From Paenibacillus sp. 32O-W (lineage in GTDB: Bacteria; Bacillota; Bacilli; Paenibacillales; NBRC-103111): DNA of 64,000 bases. Shown in pieces: positions 8,601 to 17,734 of the stretch. A program made the position numbers and the translations under genes. The DNA is taken from contig NZ_VEGP01000018.1 in assembly GCF_007679495.1 (NCBI RefSeq), positions 28,755 to 92,754 of the forward strand, written 5' to 3'. Under the pieces are notes generated by a model that was not told the origin of the DNA, did no database searches, and was given only the letters and a program-made list of their open reading frames with translations. How positions within the stretch are numbered: the first letter of the stretch is position 1; each line of letters starts with the position of its first letter.

Positions 8601-11600
8601 CTTGTTCCCTTTAAAATCCATACGGGACAGATCAGATGCTTTCAAATACTTCGGTCCGTAGTCAGGGTGATTGTCATAACCTTCCATCTCTCGGCTCTTC
8701 GCAGGGATCCCCGTGTAACTTTCCACTTTGTAAGGAGTTGTTAAATTGTCGTAACGGTAAGAATAAACTTTTCGATTGGTAAGGTCGATTTCTTTAATAT
8801 CCGTATTGAATTTGACGAGCCGGGTATTTTTCCTGGGGTCAGACCCATCGGAGAAAGTTAAAGCCCGTCCGCTCACCGTATACTTCCAATCGTACCATCT
8901 GATGTCTTGCGTGGATGCATCTAAAGGTGTCGTATAGCCTCGTGCCAAATCGGAAATCTTATGAAGTTGATAAAAACGCCAATATAAATTTTCTCCGGTG
9001 GAAAGGTTCAGAAGCTGTTCGTAGTAAAACATCAGCTCTCCCAAATCTTCCCTGACATATAAGGCTACTCCCTCATTTTCGAAAAGCAATTCCGGTTTAC
9101 TGCCGTTAGTGTCTACCAGATAGTATCGATAAGTTCTACCCGAACTTATATTACGGCCGATATACTTACCTCCACCCAAGGGATATTCCAAGCTAAAAGT
9201 ATTTCCTGCCGGTTTTCGGAGGTCTTTGGACCCGGTTACTTTATTCGGTGAAACAGGCAGCGTTTCATAAGGATAATCAGGATAACGATCATAAATCGTA
9301 TTTGGCGTGTTCCGTATCATAGGGACTGTAACCAAGGTTCCGTCAGGAGCTGCCGACCAATATTTCAGAAGGTTATTTTGGTCTAAAGAAGTATTCACCC
9401 ATTTATTCGTCATAAAATCGCTTGCCGGATAAACGGTGGATTCAATTGGCTCCGGTTCCGTCGAAATGCCAACCGGCGTAAAACTGACCTCGGGTGCCTG
9501 GTTCACGATTTCAAAGGAAAAGTACCCGGTCGCATGTTTACCCCAATCTTCCTCGGCATACACCTTCAGACAATATTTCCCTACTTTATCTGCGGTGTAA
9601 TTCACTACCCCACCGCCAGAGCCTATTTTCCGGAAGTCCGCTTCGTTACACTTGCCGTCATTGTTGGAATCATAGGCCACATACAGATCATTGACAACGA
9701 TAGCGTCGCCATCCGGACTATATGTTTCGTTCTTAATCGGCAGCGGTGTATTCCGGAGTCCGATAGAGTTATAGGCCAGCTTGGGAACCGGCGGCAAATC
9801 TTCCTTCACCACAAGCTTATGAATGGCTTTATTTTCGGGTAAAGAACGCAATCCGGTATTGTCTTCCACTTCCAAGGTGATCGTTTCAATTCCCGGCTTC
9901 GGGTACACATCCCGTCTATTTTCCCAAAAGTGCTTGGATATGGTTCGCCCGGGAACATACGTAAAACTGTTCTCCCCATGGATCGGTGGCTTCACGGGAC
10001 GTCCCTCCACCACGGAATCAGGTGCAGTTATGATGGGGATCGGGTTAGGCTCGACCACCGTAATCATCGCCTTACTGGTTGAAGAGGCTCCTTGGGGATC
10101 CGTTGCGGTCGCCATGATTTCATGCGTTCCCAGCTCTGTAGCTTTTAGATTGTTGAACTCCGTATTTCCGGGCCAGAGCCGGTAATAATCCGGCAATCCG
10201 CGAATCCATGAACTCTTACTATCTTCGAAGTGGAAATAGTATTCGATTGGGTCCCCGTCCGGATCATAAGGCTCGGGTGGATGGGTTGTCGGATTTTGGA
10301 TAACCCGCAGGTTCACATAGGAATCCTTGACGACAATGGTGGCTGAAGGAATAAAACCATAATAATCCCCTTGCTGAAACCAACCGATACTGAACACAGG
10401 CGGCCGGTTATCCGGATTCGTTTCAATCTCCAACGGCTTCGGCCCGATCCAGTCGGAATTTCCGCAGGTCGTTTGTATCTGCATGTACACTTGAACCGTA
10501 CCTACCTGAAGATTGTAAGGATAATTTTGCTTGAAGTCCTGGGTTTTCGAGAATACTTTAGGGGTGTCTCCTACACTCCATCCATTCTGGTAGTACCGGA
10601 ATCGATGGCTGACATATTCACAGCCGGTTCCCTTCACCACAATATTTTTCGGTTTGAGTGTAAAGGAATCTCGGAACTGAATTTTGCCCGGAATAATATC
10701 GAAATCGCCGGTAATCTCTTTTTCTTCAATCGGATTGTCGTCACAATGCCGGCTGGCCGCATACAGTTTCTTGATCTCATTATTAGACTTCGTTTCTTCG
10801 ACGATGCGGTTATCCGGATCGAGCTTGATGACAAATTCAGTGGACCGTTCATTCGTAAACTTGTACGTGAACTGCTCCTTAATCGTCTGATTGGATCCCA
10901 TCTTCGAATAATTAAAAGTCTTATGGAGCTGGCCGGCGACCCACACTTCGACCGTAAATGGCGTATCGATGGCTTTTCCGCGATTGCTAAACGAGAATTC
11001 AAACGGCGTATCTACGTTCAAACCGATACAGTCCACCAAGGTTTTGAAGTCAAGGCTGCCTAAGTCGGGTTTGGCCAGATCATAAATGATTTCAATTTTC
11101 CCTTTGTAGAAATAGGAAGTCCCTTCCCACTCCGTATTTACGGCCATAAGGTAATTTCTCAGTTCCTGTTTTCCATCACGATAGTCTACAAGATAGTCAT
11201 ATCCTTCTTGTAACGTACTATCAAGCATCAAACGAATCTTTACCGCCCCATAACCCGGAATATGCGATTTCCCCCAGTAAAAGGGCTCTGCTGTTGGGTG
11301 TTTTTCTGACGGTCTTGCCTTCTTAATTTCAATGGAACTAGGCTCTATTTTTTCTTTTGTTATCATGAACGATTTTTTGTTATCTTTTTGAGAGTAAAAT
11401 TCATCTGGAGGATCGGATTCCACTGAAAACGTAACCGCTGCGCCGACCATGTTATAGTTGGGTGCATAATCAGGGAGTCCATCATCCGTATAGTTGTACT
11501 GATATCTTAAGTTCGTTGGATATTTGTCGATCGGTTTCCCGTTGTCCTGCCAAACTCCAGTCGGAGGTATGATTCCGGGGTATTGAGAAACGCCGTTTTT

Positions 11601-12041
11601 AATGGTACTTTGATCCGGCTGGAATAAAATTGCCCGTTCGATTCCATGCCCCCACTGGATGCCATTCGGGTCCCGATAAATTTTATGGCCGGGGTTATTA
11701 TCCCGATCCCCATAGAAGGTTTTTGCTACTCCTTTGGCATTAAAAGTAAGAACATCACCATTCCGGTTGACCTGAGAAGTGATTTCTACCTCTTTTCCGG
11801 TTCCGTCATCCATCCATACCTTAAAGCCTTTAATCGGAAGATCGCTCTTCAAATTCAGTTTCATCTCTCGCTCTTTAAACGGGAGATAGTATGCTTCTTC
11901 TGTGCCGACGATACTCCCTCGTTCAAAATCGATAAACATCGTTTCGGCATAGGTCGTTGAGGGACGATACAGGAAGGTCGTGACAAGAACAGTGATGAGC
12001 AGTAAGACGGAAAGTCCAACAACCGTTCTTTTCTTGTTCAA
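5688..12041 (-). CDS. Giant secreted multi-domain surface protein (CARDB/PKD/Ig-like, 2117 residues)
   Basis: The N-terminus is a signal peptide or anchor (basic MNKKR, then a hydrophobic stretch to about residue 25). A CARDB-like beta domain lies around 325-430 (VEVWVAGQ, DNRIVEE), followed by several Ig/PKD-like modules up to about 960 (PYDPDGDPIEY, DPQGASS). The next 400 residues are rich in short Tyr/Asp-containing strands, suggesting a beta-propeller. Around 1380-1490 lies a concanavalin-like jelly roll (MSFRIQDHKNMYRVEV, KVYENG). Near the C-terminus are two tandem FN3-like repeats each starting NRPP, then a PKD domain (ATDPDGDTLTYLW) and a unique tail. Start is TTG with GGGGGA upstream. 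It lies 15 bp after the SLH gene, so the pair is one operon. No catalytic domain or sortase signal is visible. A role in adhesion or matrix is inferred. Confidence 0.85.
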   Translation of the reverse strand: MNKKRTVVGLSVLLLITVLVTTFLYRPSTTYAETMFIDFERGSIVGTEEAYYLPFKEREMKLNLKSDLPIKGFKVWMDDGTGKEVEITSQVNRNGDVLTFNAKGVAKTFYGDRDNNPGHKIYRDPNGIQWGHGIERAILFQPDQSTIKNGVSQYPGIIPPTGVWQDNGKPIDKYPTNLRYQYNYTDDGLPDYAPNYNMVGAAVTFSVESDPPDEFYSQKDNKKSFMITKEKIEPSSIEIKKARPSEKHPTAEPFYWGKSHIPGYGAVKIRLMLDSTLQEGYDYLVDYRDGKQELRNYLMAVNTEWEGTSYFYKGKIEIIYDLAKPDLGSLDFKTLVDCIGLNVDTPFEFSFSNRGKAIDTPFTVEVWVAGQLHKTFNYSKMGSNQTIKEQFTYKFTNERSTEFVIKLDPDNRIVEETKSNNEIKKLYAASRHCDDNPIEEKEITGDFDIIPGKIQFRDSFTLKPKNIVVKGTGCEYVSHRFRYYQNGWSVGDTPKVFSKTQDFKQNYPYNLQVGTVQVYMQIQTTCGNSDWIGPKPLEIETNPDNRPPVFSIGWFQQGDYYGFIPSATIVVKDSYVNLRVIQNPTTHPPEPYDPDGDPIEYYFHFEDSKSSWIRGLPDYYRLWPGNTEFNNLKATELGTHEIMATATDPQGASSTSKAMITVVEPNPIPIITAPDSVVEGRPVKPPIHGENSFTYVPGRTISKHFWENRRDVYPKPGIETITLEVEDNTGLRSLPENKAIHKLVVKEDLPPVPKLAYNSIGLRNTPLPIKNETYSPDGDAIVVNDLYVAYDSNNDGKCNEADFRKIGSGGGVVNYTADKVGKYCLKVYAEEDWGKHATGYFSFEIVNQAPEVSFTPVGISTEPEPIESTVYPASDFMTNKWVNTSLDQNNLLKYWSAAPDGTLVTVPMIRNTPNTIYDRYPDYPYETLPVSPNKVTGSKDLRKPAGNTFSLEYPLGGGKYIGRNISSGRTYRYYLVDTNGSKPELLFENEGVALYVREDLGELMFYYEQLLNLSTGENLYWRFYQLHKISDLARGYTTPLDASTQDIRWYDWKYTVSGRALTFSDGSDPRKNTRLVKFNTDIKEIDLTNRKVYSYRYDNLTTPYKVESYTGIPAKSREMEGYDNHPDYGPKYLKASDLSRMDFKGNKYQIIEEYLQSTNKYADYLVRWDGNTGKPEIVHTFMGDYHDWVKIEFESDSRYINLAVGPSWNKEYWYYDAVSGNVLKGDRRIPYTPGLYRNSVNGIGILRKEIRDPYDDELMGYTFELADNKSKRSLGELPFRSGRYEDGYAQLIGGEIYFADDSKIFTYNYEGEQPPDHNEWHTNGQLIHTQMAPMTNGTIAWSQKVAYQEKGYLPTGMSFRIQDHKNMYRVEVTSSKIKLIKIVNGRKQVLREVTHFIPDNTWTGYKVDMRGSSLKVYENGVPVIEVTDSTFTRGTFGPYSVHDTVAFKGISSRMMPAGSESEVNGYAIVDTQVTYDTTYSDFENDPKIPDKTEWKTEHINTTMFLNIGDGKSGLSAFHNSVRKTPVPVFDKVGMYRISYREMDDPHPNYRYPSNVFGQYRKYSDFDIKTLIVHRRPIANFTASINNNNLVVWNERSYDPDRCYSFGNCQAAYAGNNGIYQKKYYYVTPSGQTIQGKLQRPTEEGVYTLGLAVADEYRAWSDWYEQDIVVKQPVAANRPPSVTLTYPNGSKANPTYVSTLTPTIKWNQSDPDPGTVFELFDVQIKDEWGRIFLKRTGLVQSTTATSNQWTLDVPLEQGQKYEVQVRVTDGQDYSPWSNVGWMITNRPPAAEMTVPNGTKEKPTMMDTLRPTLQWKQTDPDPGTVFKAYQLQIMDEAGKVILDTGEKSQNTSNTSASWTVDRDLPPRQKLQVHVRVHDGHIWSPWSPVAWMMINRPPVADFDWSPKPVWEGDPAEVFSLATDPDGDTLTYLWQVEGPDGKRSTFDTPRFNQRWLQPGRVVVKLTVSDGLASDSITKTIQVQELTIRSEVHHTPEWLVRHEEKEHNTTVPPKDFYSGEVFVVQTESSPAPVREASASLQANGRDGSPISITARLEPDESGVLFHGELYDERLGSLEGGLPKGFHHIRFKIIYDNGVVKEEEVPIRIIGSIYDYIGVHRIQ

Positions 12042-12056
12042 GAGAATTTGGTCCCC

Positions 12057-13220
12057 CTACTCTATTTTACTCGTTAATACAAATCCGCTCGTTCCCTTAG
12101 TGTAAAGACGCATGTGTAAATAATTATGACTCGATATGATGCCTTCCGATAATTCTTTATCTCTACTGAAACTGAGTGTTCCGTCCGTCGTGCCTGTCTG
12201 ATCAAGGCTTACAGTTAATAAATTATCTTCCGAACGCACCACATGAAAATCATCCAAATCTATTAGAAACAATAATCCTTCGTTTCTATTTTCTCTAGCG
12301 ACTTCATTAATAATGTCAAAATGAAATGTGAATACATAGTCGTCTGCAATCAGTTCACGATTAAGTTTACTTAAACCTTTATATTTCTCATAGAGAGGGC
12401 TGGTCGGATCGGTCATATCGGTGACAATAATTTCTTTTATCTTCATACGCAGACCGTTTCCAATCGGGATTTCATAAGGCAAGGGGACTGTAGCGGTTTG
12501 CAGCAGCGTCCTTGTATTGGCTCCATACAAGGCAATTTCGGCCGCACTTGCCGCATGTTTATCCACTTCGTTCGTCCCTCCTGCCAGGGCGTTTAGCACC
12601 CGTTGGATAATGGTGACGGCCTGAGCCCTTGTTGTGACGCCATCCAAGGCTAACTCTCCCGGGGCGACTCCGGTAATGAGTCCAGCCTTCGTGCTTTCGA
12701 AAATTAATTCAGCGTCCTTGACCTCACTATTCCCCCTATAGCTGTTCTCAACCGCCCGAATGGCCAACTTGGCCATCTCCAGCCGGGAAATGGGCTGGCC
12801 CAAATCTTCGGTGATATCTCCTTCGGTAACGATTCCAGACGTTTGAGCCGAAAGCATATAGGGAGCATACCATGGATTTCCGGAGTCGCTTTGATCAACT
12901 TTCTCCTTCATGGAGCTGATCAGCATTTTCACAAACTCCGCCCGCGTAACCTCCTTTTCCGGCCTAAACGTCCCATCCTCATAGCCGTCCACATAACCGG
13001 CTTCTATCGCTTGCTGAATCGACTGCTCCCCCCAGTGGCCTTTGATATCCGACAAAGATACTTGAACGGACGTCTTAGCCTTTACAGTGTCTGTCCTCTC
13101 TTCCTTCGGCTCCTCTTTGCCTGCGGCAAGCAAGGACGAGTGATTCGTGCACCCCGTCATCATTAATGCTGCGGCTACGCCAACGGTAATGAATTTGTTT
13201 TTGAATGGAATTGTTTTCAT
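12057..13220 (-). CDS. SLH-domain lipoprotein
   Basis: A 387-residue protein. The signal peptide ends in a lipobox (MMTGC, Cys near 24), so it should be lipid-anchored. A charged linker leads into SLH repeats between about residues 55 and 225: FSDI-like LSDIKGHWGEQSIQQA, GYEDGTFRPEKEVTRAEF, then two weaker copies (RLEMAKLAIRAV, TRAQAVTIIQRV). SLH domains normally bind pyruvylated secondary cell-wall polymer. Having both a lipid anchor and SLH repeats would link membrane and wall. The C-terminal 160 residues form an unassigned beta-rich domain. GGAGG precedes the ATG by about eight bases. It is co-transcribed with the 2117-residue protein, which lacks its own wall anchor, so it may hold or display it (inference). 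Confidence 0.88.
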   Translation of the reverse strand: MKTIPFKNKFITVGVAAALMMTGCTNHSSLLAAGKEEPKEERTDTVKAKTSVQVSLSDIKGHWGEQSIQQAIEAGYVDGYEDGTFRPEKEVTRAEFVKMLISSMKEKVDQSDSGNPWYAPYMLSAQTSGIVTEGDITEDLGQPISRLEMAKLAIRAVENSYRGNSEVKDAELIFESTKAGLITGVAPGELALDGVTTRAQAVTIIQRVLNALAGGTNEVDKHAASAAEIALYGANTRTLLQTATVPLPYEIPIGNGLRMKIKEIIVTDMTDPTSPLYEKYKGLSKLNRELIADDYVFTFHFDIINEVARENRNEGLLFLIDLDDFHVVRSEDNLLTVSLDQTGTTDGTLSFSRDKELSEGIISSHNYLHMRLYTKGTSGFVLTSKIE

Positions 13221-13426
13221 GGTTTAAACCTCCAAATATTATTGTTGAATGCTATAATACGGCCTAAAATAGGCTTCCAATAGAACCGCATAAAGGGCAG
13301 CCTGAGGCCTATTAGGCTTTTATACCTATACTTGTTTCTGCAAATAACTAGTTCATTCCTCCTAATTTTACAAAATTAACTAGTTAACCCGTCGAAGGAA
13401 ATCCTCTATCAAAGAATTAGGCGGCC
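13221..13426 (-). promoter_or_regulatory. Promoter region of the SLH/giant-protein operon
   Basis: AT-rich leader with two AACTAGTT motifs at 13346-13353 and 13378-13385. The second lies inside the perfect palindrome TTAACTAGTTAA (13376-13387), and the two are 32 bp apart, about three helical turns. They are possible operator sites. No core promoter can be fixed with confidence. Confidence 0.4.
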
Positions 13427-13477
13427 AAAAAAAACAACAAACCGCCCCTATGCTCGCATTCGAGAATAAGGGCGGTT
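13427..13477 (-). terminator. Rho-independent terminator
   Basis: AACCGCCC (13439-13446) pairs with GGGCGGTT (13470-13477). On the minus strand the stem is followed by TGTTGTTTTTTTT. It should end transcripts of the lipoprotein gene at 13720-14205. Between 13478 and 13719 nothing convincing is seen. Confidence 0.75.
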
Positions 13478-13719
13478 CTTCCGCACGATCTATTGGGTTT
13501 GTCTCTACTATAAGCGATATTCCAATCTATGGCAAGACCTACTTTGACTTCACGTATCAAGTATTCCTTGCCAGATATACGCCCAATCCCCGGCTGGTTC
13601 CAGTAATTAATATGCTTTCCATTGCATCCCCATAATGTCGGCTCTAATTTTTAATTATAGTCCGCCATTAACCAATTATAATCGTTGCTTCTGCTATAAT
13701 CAGTCTTTCTGACTAGTAC

Positions 13720-14205
13720 CTATTCAACGGTGAACTCATAGAACTCGCTGGTTAGTGTTTGTTCATAAATTTCCTGGTTATGCTCGATCCGGAACTCTAC
13801 ATTTGTCCTGACTTTGTACCGCCCGGGTTTATCTATGACGAATGTATAATATTCTTCGCTTCTTTGTTCTTCTCCGTTGTTTTGCAGAACCTCATTCGGT
13901 TTTAGTTGCGTCAGATAGCCTATAGCGTTTTGAATAAGCAAGCCAGTGTTCCGGGTAACACGATTTCCCTCCATATCCACAATCTCATAGGTAAACATTC
14001 CGGCTCCGTGAGAGATCTCCCAAGAATGTTTCGAGTTGTTTTTCAGGTAACCGGTTATTATAAATGGCTCATTCGCTCGGATACCCTGTAGTTCCTCAAT
14101 CCCCACCTCAAACATACTTGCATCGGGTTTAACGCTATTGGAACAGCCTATCAGTATGCTCATGAACATGAACGCAACTACTACTGCATTCGCAACCGCC
14201 TTCAT
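13720..14205 (-). CDS. Hypothetical lipoprotein
   Basis: A 161-residue protein with a signal peptide and lipobox (ILIGC, Cys about 21). The mature part is all-beta and resembles a BsuPI/Ig-like sandwich: a segment on conformational qualifiers (FIITGYLKNNSKHSWEIS), a threonine- and asparagine-rich middle, then LKPNEVL and FVIDKPGRYKVRTNV. The last pattern (a KPGxYxV strand) is typical of BsuPI-like extracellular inhibitor domains, but the match is only structural. It is probably the second gene after a tiny membrane protein at 14246-14392. The function is unknown. Confidence 0.7.
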   Translation of the reverse strand: MKAVANAVVVAFMFMSILIGCSNSVKPDASMFEVGIEELQGIRANEPFIITGYLKNNSKHSWEISHGAGMFTYEIVDMEGNRVTRNTGLLIQNAIGYLTQLKPNEVLQNNGEEQRSEEYYTFVIDKPGRYKVRTNVEFRIEHNQEIYEQTLTSEFYEFTVE

Positions 14206-14245
14206 AGCTTATCCTCCTGCTTTGCAATGATTTCCGAACAGTAAT

Positions 14246-14392
14246 TCATTGCTCCTTGTTCTTCATGAAAAAACCGATCCCTACTAAAATGAATCCAAAC
14301 ACCCCTATGAAAAGCTCGCTTCCATAGAATTTAATTCCAGGCTCACCTTGTATGTATATACAAACTAGCATTAATTCTAATCCAAGTAACAT
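14246..14392 (-). CDS. Putative 48-residue membrane protein
   Basis: The frame begins MLLGLELMLVCIYIQGEPG and ends FFMKNKEQ. It has two hydrophobic segments (about residues 1-14 and 27-43) and a basic tail, the usual shape of a small membrane protein. It ends 41 bp before the lipoprotein gene. No clear ribosome site is seen and a stop codon lies two codons upstream, so the call rests on amino-acid composition and position. Confidence 0.35.
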   Translation of the reverse strand: MLLGLELMLVCIYIQGEPGIKFYGSELFIGVFGFILVGIGFFMKNKEQ

Positions 14393-14637
14393 GAATTAAA
14401 TCGATCTTGTGTTCATCGTTATCAATCTAAGGTGAACGATTTCACCCTCAACATTGTTGCCCAAGGATACGAATAACCTCTGGAGGAAAAGCGTTTGATC
14501 TGAGACGCCATTCAAACCGATTAACCCGAAGCAAGCAGTTCGCAGTTCAAGACAACTACGAATAGGCCTGCCCCGGGCCAACGTCTACTATATATTTACA
14601 ATTTTAACACAGATTCCGGCCGTTTACCGTTCCAAAT

Positions 14638-15132
14638 TTAAAACGCGCCGTCAAAGGCACGTTCCATCAGATCAGCCTCGCGGGAGACCGCAAAAAGAAT
14701 AAAAGGACCTCTCGTTTTCAAGACATGCTTTTCGATAAGATAGTATTCGTCCGGCCGATAGTCTTTGAATTTTACCGTTTGCGCTTCGATTCTTTGCCTT
14801 ATTTTCTCTTTGACGCTTTCCACTTGATTCTCATCCTTTACTTTAATAACGGCCAGTTCGTCCGCCTTCACATTGGATGAGGCCGTATAAAGAATATAAT
14901 CCTCCACCTCCGCGGCATCGATATGGTACAGCTTTTGCAGCTTGCTGTCGTCCCCCTGCTTCATATCATCAAAATTCACCGCCTGCCGGATTCGTTCCCC
15001 TACTTCAGCGGCCGATAGAGCTTCGGCGGTGCCGTTCTCCTTGCCGGAACATCCGGCCATAACGCCGACAGCCACAGCGAACGCCAGGATAGCGGCTAAA
15101 ATTTTCCCAATCTCTTTCTTATCTCTTCTCAT
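14638..15132 (-). CDS. DUF4358 family lipoprotein
   Basis: A 164-residue protein with a basic N-terminus, a hydrophobic signal and a lipobox (VMAGC, Cys about 28). The body contains the DUF4358 pattern: LYHIDAAEVEDYILY, VKADELAVIKVKD, then VKEKIRQRIEAQ and YRPDEYYLIEKHVL. DUF4358 lipoproteins commonly sit beside MBOAT/DHHW O-acetylation genes in Firmicutes, as here. Its ATG overlaps the stop of the DHHW gene (ATGA), so the two are translationally coupled. It is the last gene of the five-gene operon. Its exact role is unknown; a structural or regulatory part of the acetylation complex is inferred. Confidence 0.82.
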   Translation of the reverse strand: MRRDKKEIGKILAAILAFAVAVGVMAGCSGKENGTAEALSAAEVGERIRQAVNFDDMKQGDDSKLQKLYHIDAAEVEDYILYTASSNVKADELAVIKVKDENQVESVKEKIRQRIEAQTVKFKDYRPDEYYLIEKHVLKTRGPFILFAVSREADLMERAFDGAF

Positions 15133-16295
15133 TCGATCCCCTCCGATAGCTTCTTAATAGATGGGTCTTCCAAAAAGGTTTGGATATTATAGAGCAGCAG
15201 CATGTCATGGATACCTTGTTCCTGCACGAGCTTCACCAAGTCTTCCTCGTAATACCGCAGGTCTGCGACGTATATCTCACTGAAGTGCTCCGTTAAGAAA
15301 GGAATCAGGCTGTTGGCGTACGAATCTTTGACCACCAGCAGCTTCTTTTCCCCCGGATGGCCCGTTGTTATATGGATAAGCGCGTGATTGCCGTTAAGAA
15401 ACACCGTATACTTATCCTTCTTGTTGAGATTTTCCATCTCGTACAAGGAGTCCGACGTTTGTTGTTCTTCGACATACTCGACAGTGTAGCTCTGATCCTC
15501 CTTCGGCACATAAAGCTCGATGCTGTCCGGCTGCAGACGTCTGAACCCGCTCTTCGAATAGAGCGAACCGTAGAATTCATTCGTAACCTGGCGGATATGG
15601 AAATCTTCCTCCTCCTGCGGAATGATCCCCATTTGCCTGCAAAGCTCCCGATAGGCGTAATAGGCGCCCCGGGTCGTCCAATGATGGTCCGTTTTGTAGA
15701 AAACTGGATTCTCCCGCTCGGCATATAACGCAGGATAGACGTCAACAAATCGAATATCGCTATGGAGCGATTGCCGGACTTGGTCCAAATACTTCGGTTC
15801 ATCGCCGGCCGGAGCATAAGCCGGGAGTTTATCCTTAAGCAGGGTGACCGCCGTGGGCACAAGCATCACATACTTCTGAAGGCCGGGCGTGACGCTGTCC
15901 AACGAATGAATGGCTGCTACCTTGTCTTCCAAATCTCCGGCCGTCAGCGCAGTGAATTTTTGAATGAGATATCCGTCAGCGCCCAAGTAAACTCCGTTGC
16001 TCTCCTTCTTCCCCATGAGCCGATCCGCATCGGATTTCACGCCGATCCATACATCCCTGAAAGCAAACTGGTCGGATACATACTTTTCGTAATTGGAAGC
16101 AAACCTTCCGGATACGAGAGCTTGCAGCGAAAAATGTGGAAGCCGCTCCAGCACCCGATTTTCCGATTCCGAGAAGGCTCTGTCGGGCGTCAGAAGATGA
16201 AGAGCGGCAATCATACCAATAAACAGCAGCAGCAGGGTGGCCATTAGATTTCTGTACATTTTGTCATACCTGTTCAGAGCCGCGGCCTCCTTCAA
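15129..16295 (-). CDS. DHHW-family (AlgX/AlgJ-like) extracellular acetyl-transfer protein
   Basis: A 388-residue protein with one N-terminal membrane helix and a large outside domain. The family motif DHHW is in FYKTDHHWTTRGAYY, and the SGNH-type nucleophile region is VVKDSYANSL near the C-terminus. In alginate-type systems such proteins take acetyl groups from the MBOAT partner and transfer them to polysaccharide. The nominal TTG start overlaps the MBOAT stop, but GGAGG lies just inside this start. The true start may therefore be CTG at 16277 or ATG at 16259 (MYRNLMATLLL). It overlaps the DUF4358 gene by 4 bp. Confidence 0.88.
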   Translation of the reverse strand: MKEAAALNRYDKMYRNLMATLLLLFIGMIAALHLLTPDRAFSESENRVLERLPHFSLQALVSGRFASNYEKYVSDQFAFRDVWIGVKSDADRLMGKKESNGVYLGADGYLIQKFTALTAGDLEDKVAAIHSLDSVTPGLQKYVMLVPTAVTLLKDKLPAYAPAGDEPKYLDQVRQSLHSDIRFVDVYPALYAERENPVFYKTDHHWTTRGAYYAYRELCRQMGIIPQEEEDFHIRQVTNEFYGSLYSKSGFRRLQPDSIELYVPKEDQSYTVEYVEEQQTSDSLYEMENLNKKDKYTVFLNGNHALIHITTGHPGEKKLLVVKDSYANSLIPFLTEHFSEIYVADLRYYEEDLVKLVQEQGIHDMLLLYNIQTFLEDPSIKKLSEGIE

Positions 16296-17698
16296 AATCG
16301 AAAGTATAAGAAAGGATTGTAGGTTTCATTGACCAAATAAGCCGTAGATAGAAACATAAATAGGAAATAAATAACCGGGACAGCGATTGCACCCGCCATG
16401 TTTCCTTTTTCTCTAAGGGAAGATAACACTCTCCGGGGAAGCGGCGTCGCGCATAACGCCAGCACGGTCAACAGGATGAAATTGGCCGACAGATCATAAA
16501 GGGCTTGATGATCCGCAAATCCGTGCACCCCGTATCCGAGCATCGTTCCGATGAACTGCCAAGCGGATGCCGGATTGTCGAATTCGAAGAATACCCATCC
16601 GATGATGACGATCAGAAGCGTGTAGACGTGTCCCATAAAGCCGGGGCAGCGCTGCAGCCATTTCAGCAGAAACAGCTTCTCGACCGTCACGAAGAAACCG
16701 AAGTACAAGCCCCATATAATAAAATTCCAGCTCGCCCCATGCCATAGACCGGTTAAAAACCATACCGCCAACAGATTGCGAAGCTGTTTGGGAAGACCTG
16801 ATCGATTGCCGCCGAGCGGGATATAGACGTACTCCCGGAACCAGGAGCCCAACGAAATATGCCACCTGCGCCAAAACTCCGTAATGCTTTTGGAGATATA
16901 GGGATAATTGAAGTTTTCCATAAAATCGAACCCGAACATTTTACCCAGCCCCCGCGCCATATCCGAATACCCGCTAAAATCGAAATAGATCTGCAGGGTA
17001 AAAGCGATGATGCCAAGCCAGGCGGAAAGAACGCTCAGCTCTCCCATCGGCGTCGCCTTCACGCTCGCCCACAGCAATCCGATATTGTTGGCCAGCAGCA
17101 CTTTCTTGGCCAGTCCCCGGATGAACCATTCCGCCCCTTCGCCGAACCGGTCCAGCGTCATCGTACGAGAAGCCAACTGCTCAGCGATATCGCCGTATTT
17201 AACGATTGGGCCCGCAACGAGCTGCGGAAACATCGTCACGTAAGCGCCGAAGGAGATCATATTTCTCTGCACGGGCACTTTGTTCCGGTATACATCCACC
17301 ACATAGGACATCGTTTGGAACGTATAGAAGGATATGCCGATCGGCAGCGGAAGCTCCGCCGCCTGGAGCTGGAGATGGAATAGCTGATTGAGATTGTCTA
17401 CTACAAACCCGGCATATTTGAAAAAACCGAGAATGCCCAAACTGCCGGCGATAGAGCCGATGAGAACCGCTTTGGCCACCGGCTGACGATGTCTATATCT
17501 TTCGATTAGCAGCCCGTTCGCATAGTCAAACAGGGTCGAGAAAATCATGATCAAGATATACAGCGGCTCGCCCCATGCATAGAAGATCAGGCTTGCAACT
17601 AGCAAGACGGCATTTCTCAGCTTCTTTGGCGATAAGTAGTAAACAAGAATGGTTACCGGCAGAAAGAGGAACAGAAAAATCAGGCTGCTAAAGACCAA
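16292..17698 (-). CDS. MBOAT family membrane-bound O-acyltransferase (AlgI/DltB-like)
   Basis: A 468-residue polytopic membrane protein of about ten helices, typical for AlgI-like MBOATs. Diagnostic stretches are LPIGISFYTFQTMSYVVDVY, FPQLVAGPIV, FWRRWHISLGSWFREYVYIP and LTGLWHGASWNF, which holds the invariant catalytic histidine near residue 320. The family moves acyl groups across the membrane from acetyl-CoA to an outside acceptor. Its gene overlaps the DHHW gene by 4 bp, as expected for the channel and transferase pair. The target could be peptidoglycan, a secondary wall polymer or an exopolysaccharide; the upstream amidase suggests the wall (inference). Confidence 0.93.
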   Translation of the reverse strand: MVFSSLIFLFLFLPVTILVYYLSPKKLRNAVLLVASLIFYAWGEPLYILIMIFSTLFDYANGLLIERYRHRQPVAKAVLIGSIAGSLGILGFFKYAGFVVDNLNQLFHLQLQAAELPLPIGISFYTFQTMSYVVDVYRNKVPVQRNMISFGAYVTMFPQLVAGPIVKYGDIAEQLASRTMTLDRFGEGAEWFIRGLAKKVLLANNIGLLWASVKATPMGELSVLSAWLGIIAFTLQIYFDFSGYSDMARGLGKMFGFDFMENFNYPYISKSITEFWRRWHISLGSWFREYVYIPLGGNRSGLPKQLRNLLAVWFLTGLWHGASWNFIIWGLYFGFFVTVEKLFLLKWLQRCPGFMGHVYTLLIVIIGWVFFEFDNPASAWQFIGTMLGYGVHGFADHQALYDLSANFILLTVLALCATPLPRRVLSSLREKGNMAGAIAVPVIYFLFMFLSTAYLVNETYNPFLYFRF

Positions 17699-17734
17699 TT
17701 GCCGTCACCTCCGGTTACAGACCCGTTCGGCATA

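Noticed and set aside
13450..13635. 61-codon plus-strand frame
   Set aside because: It begins inside the terminator hairpin and has no ribosome site or family features.
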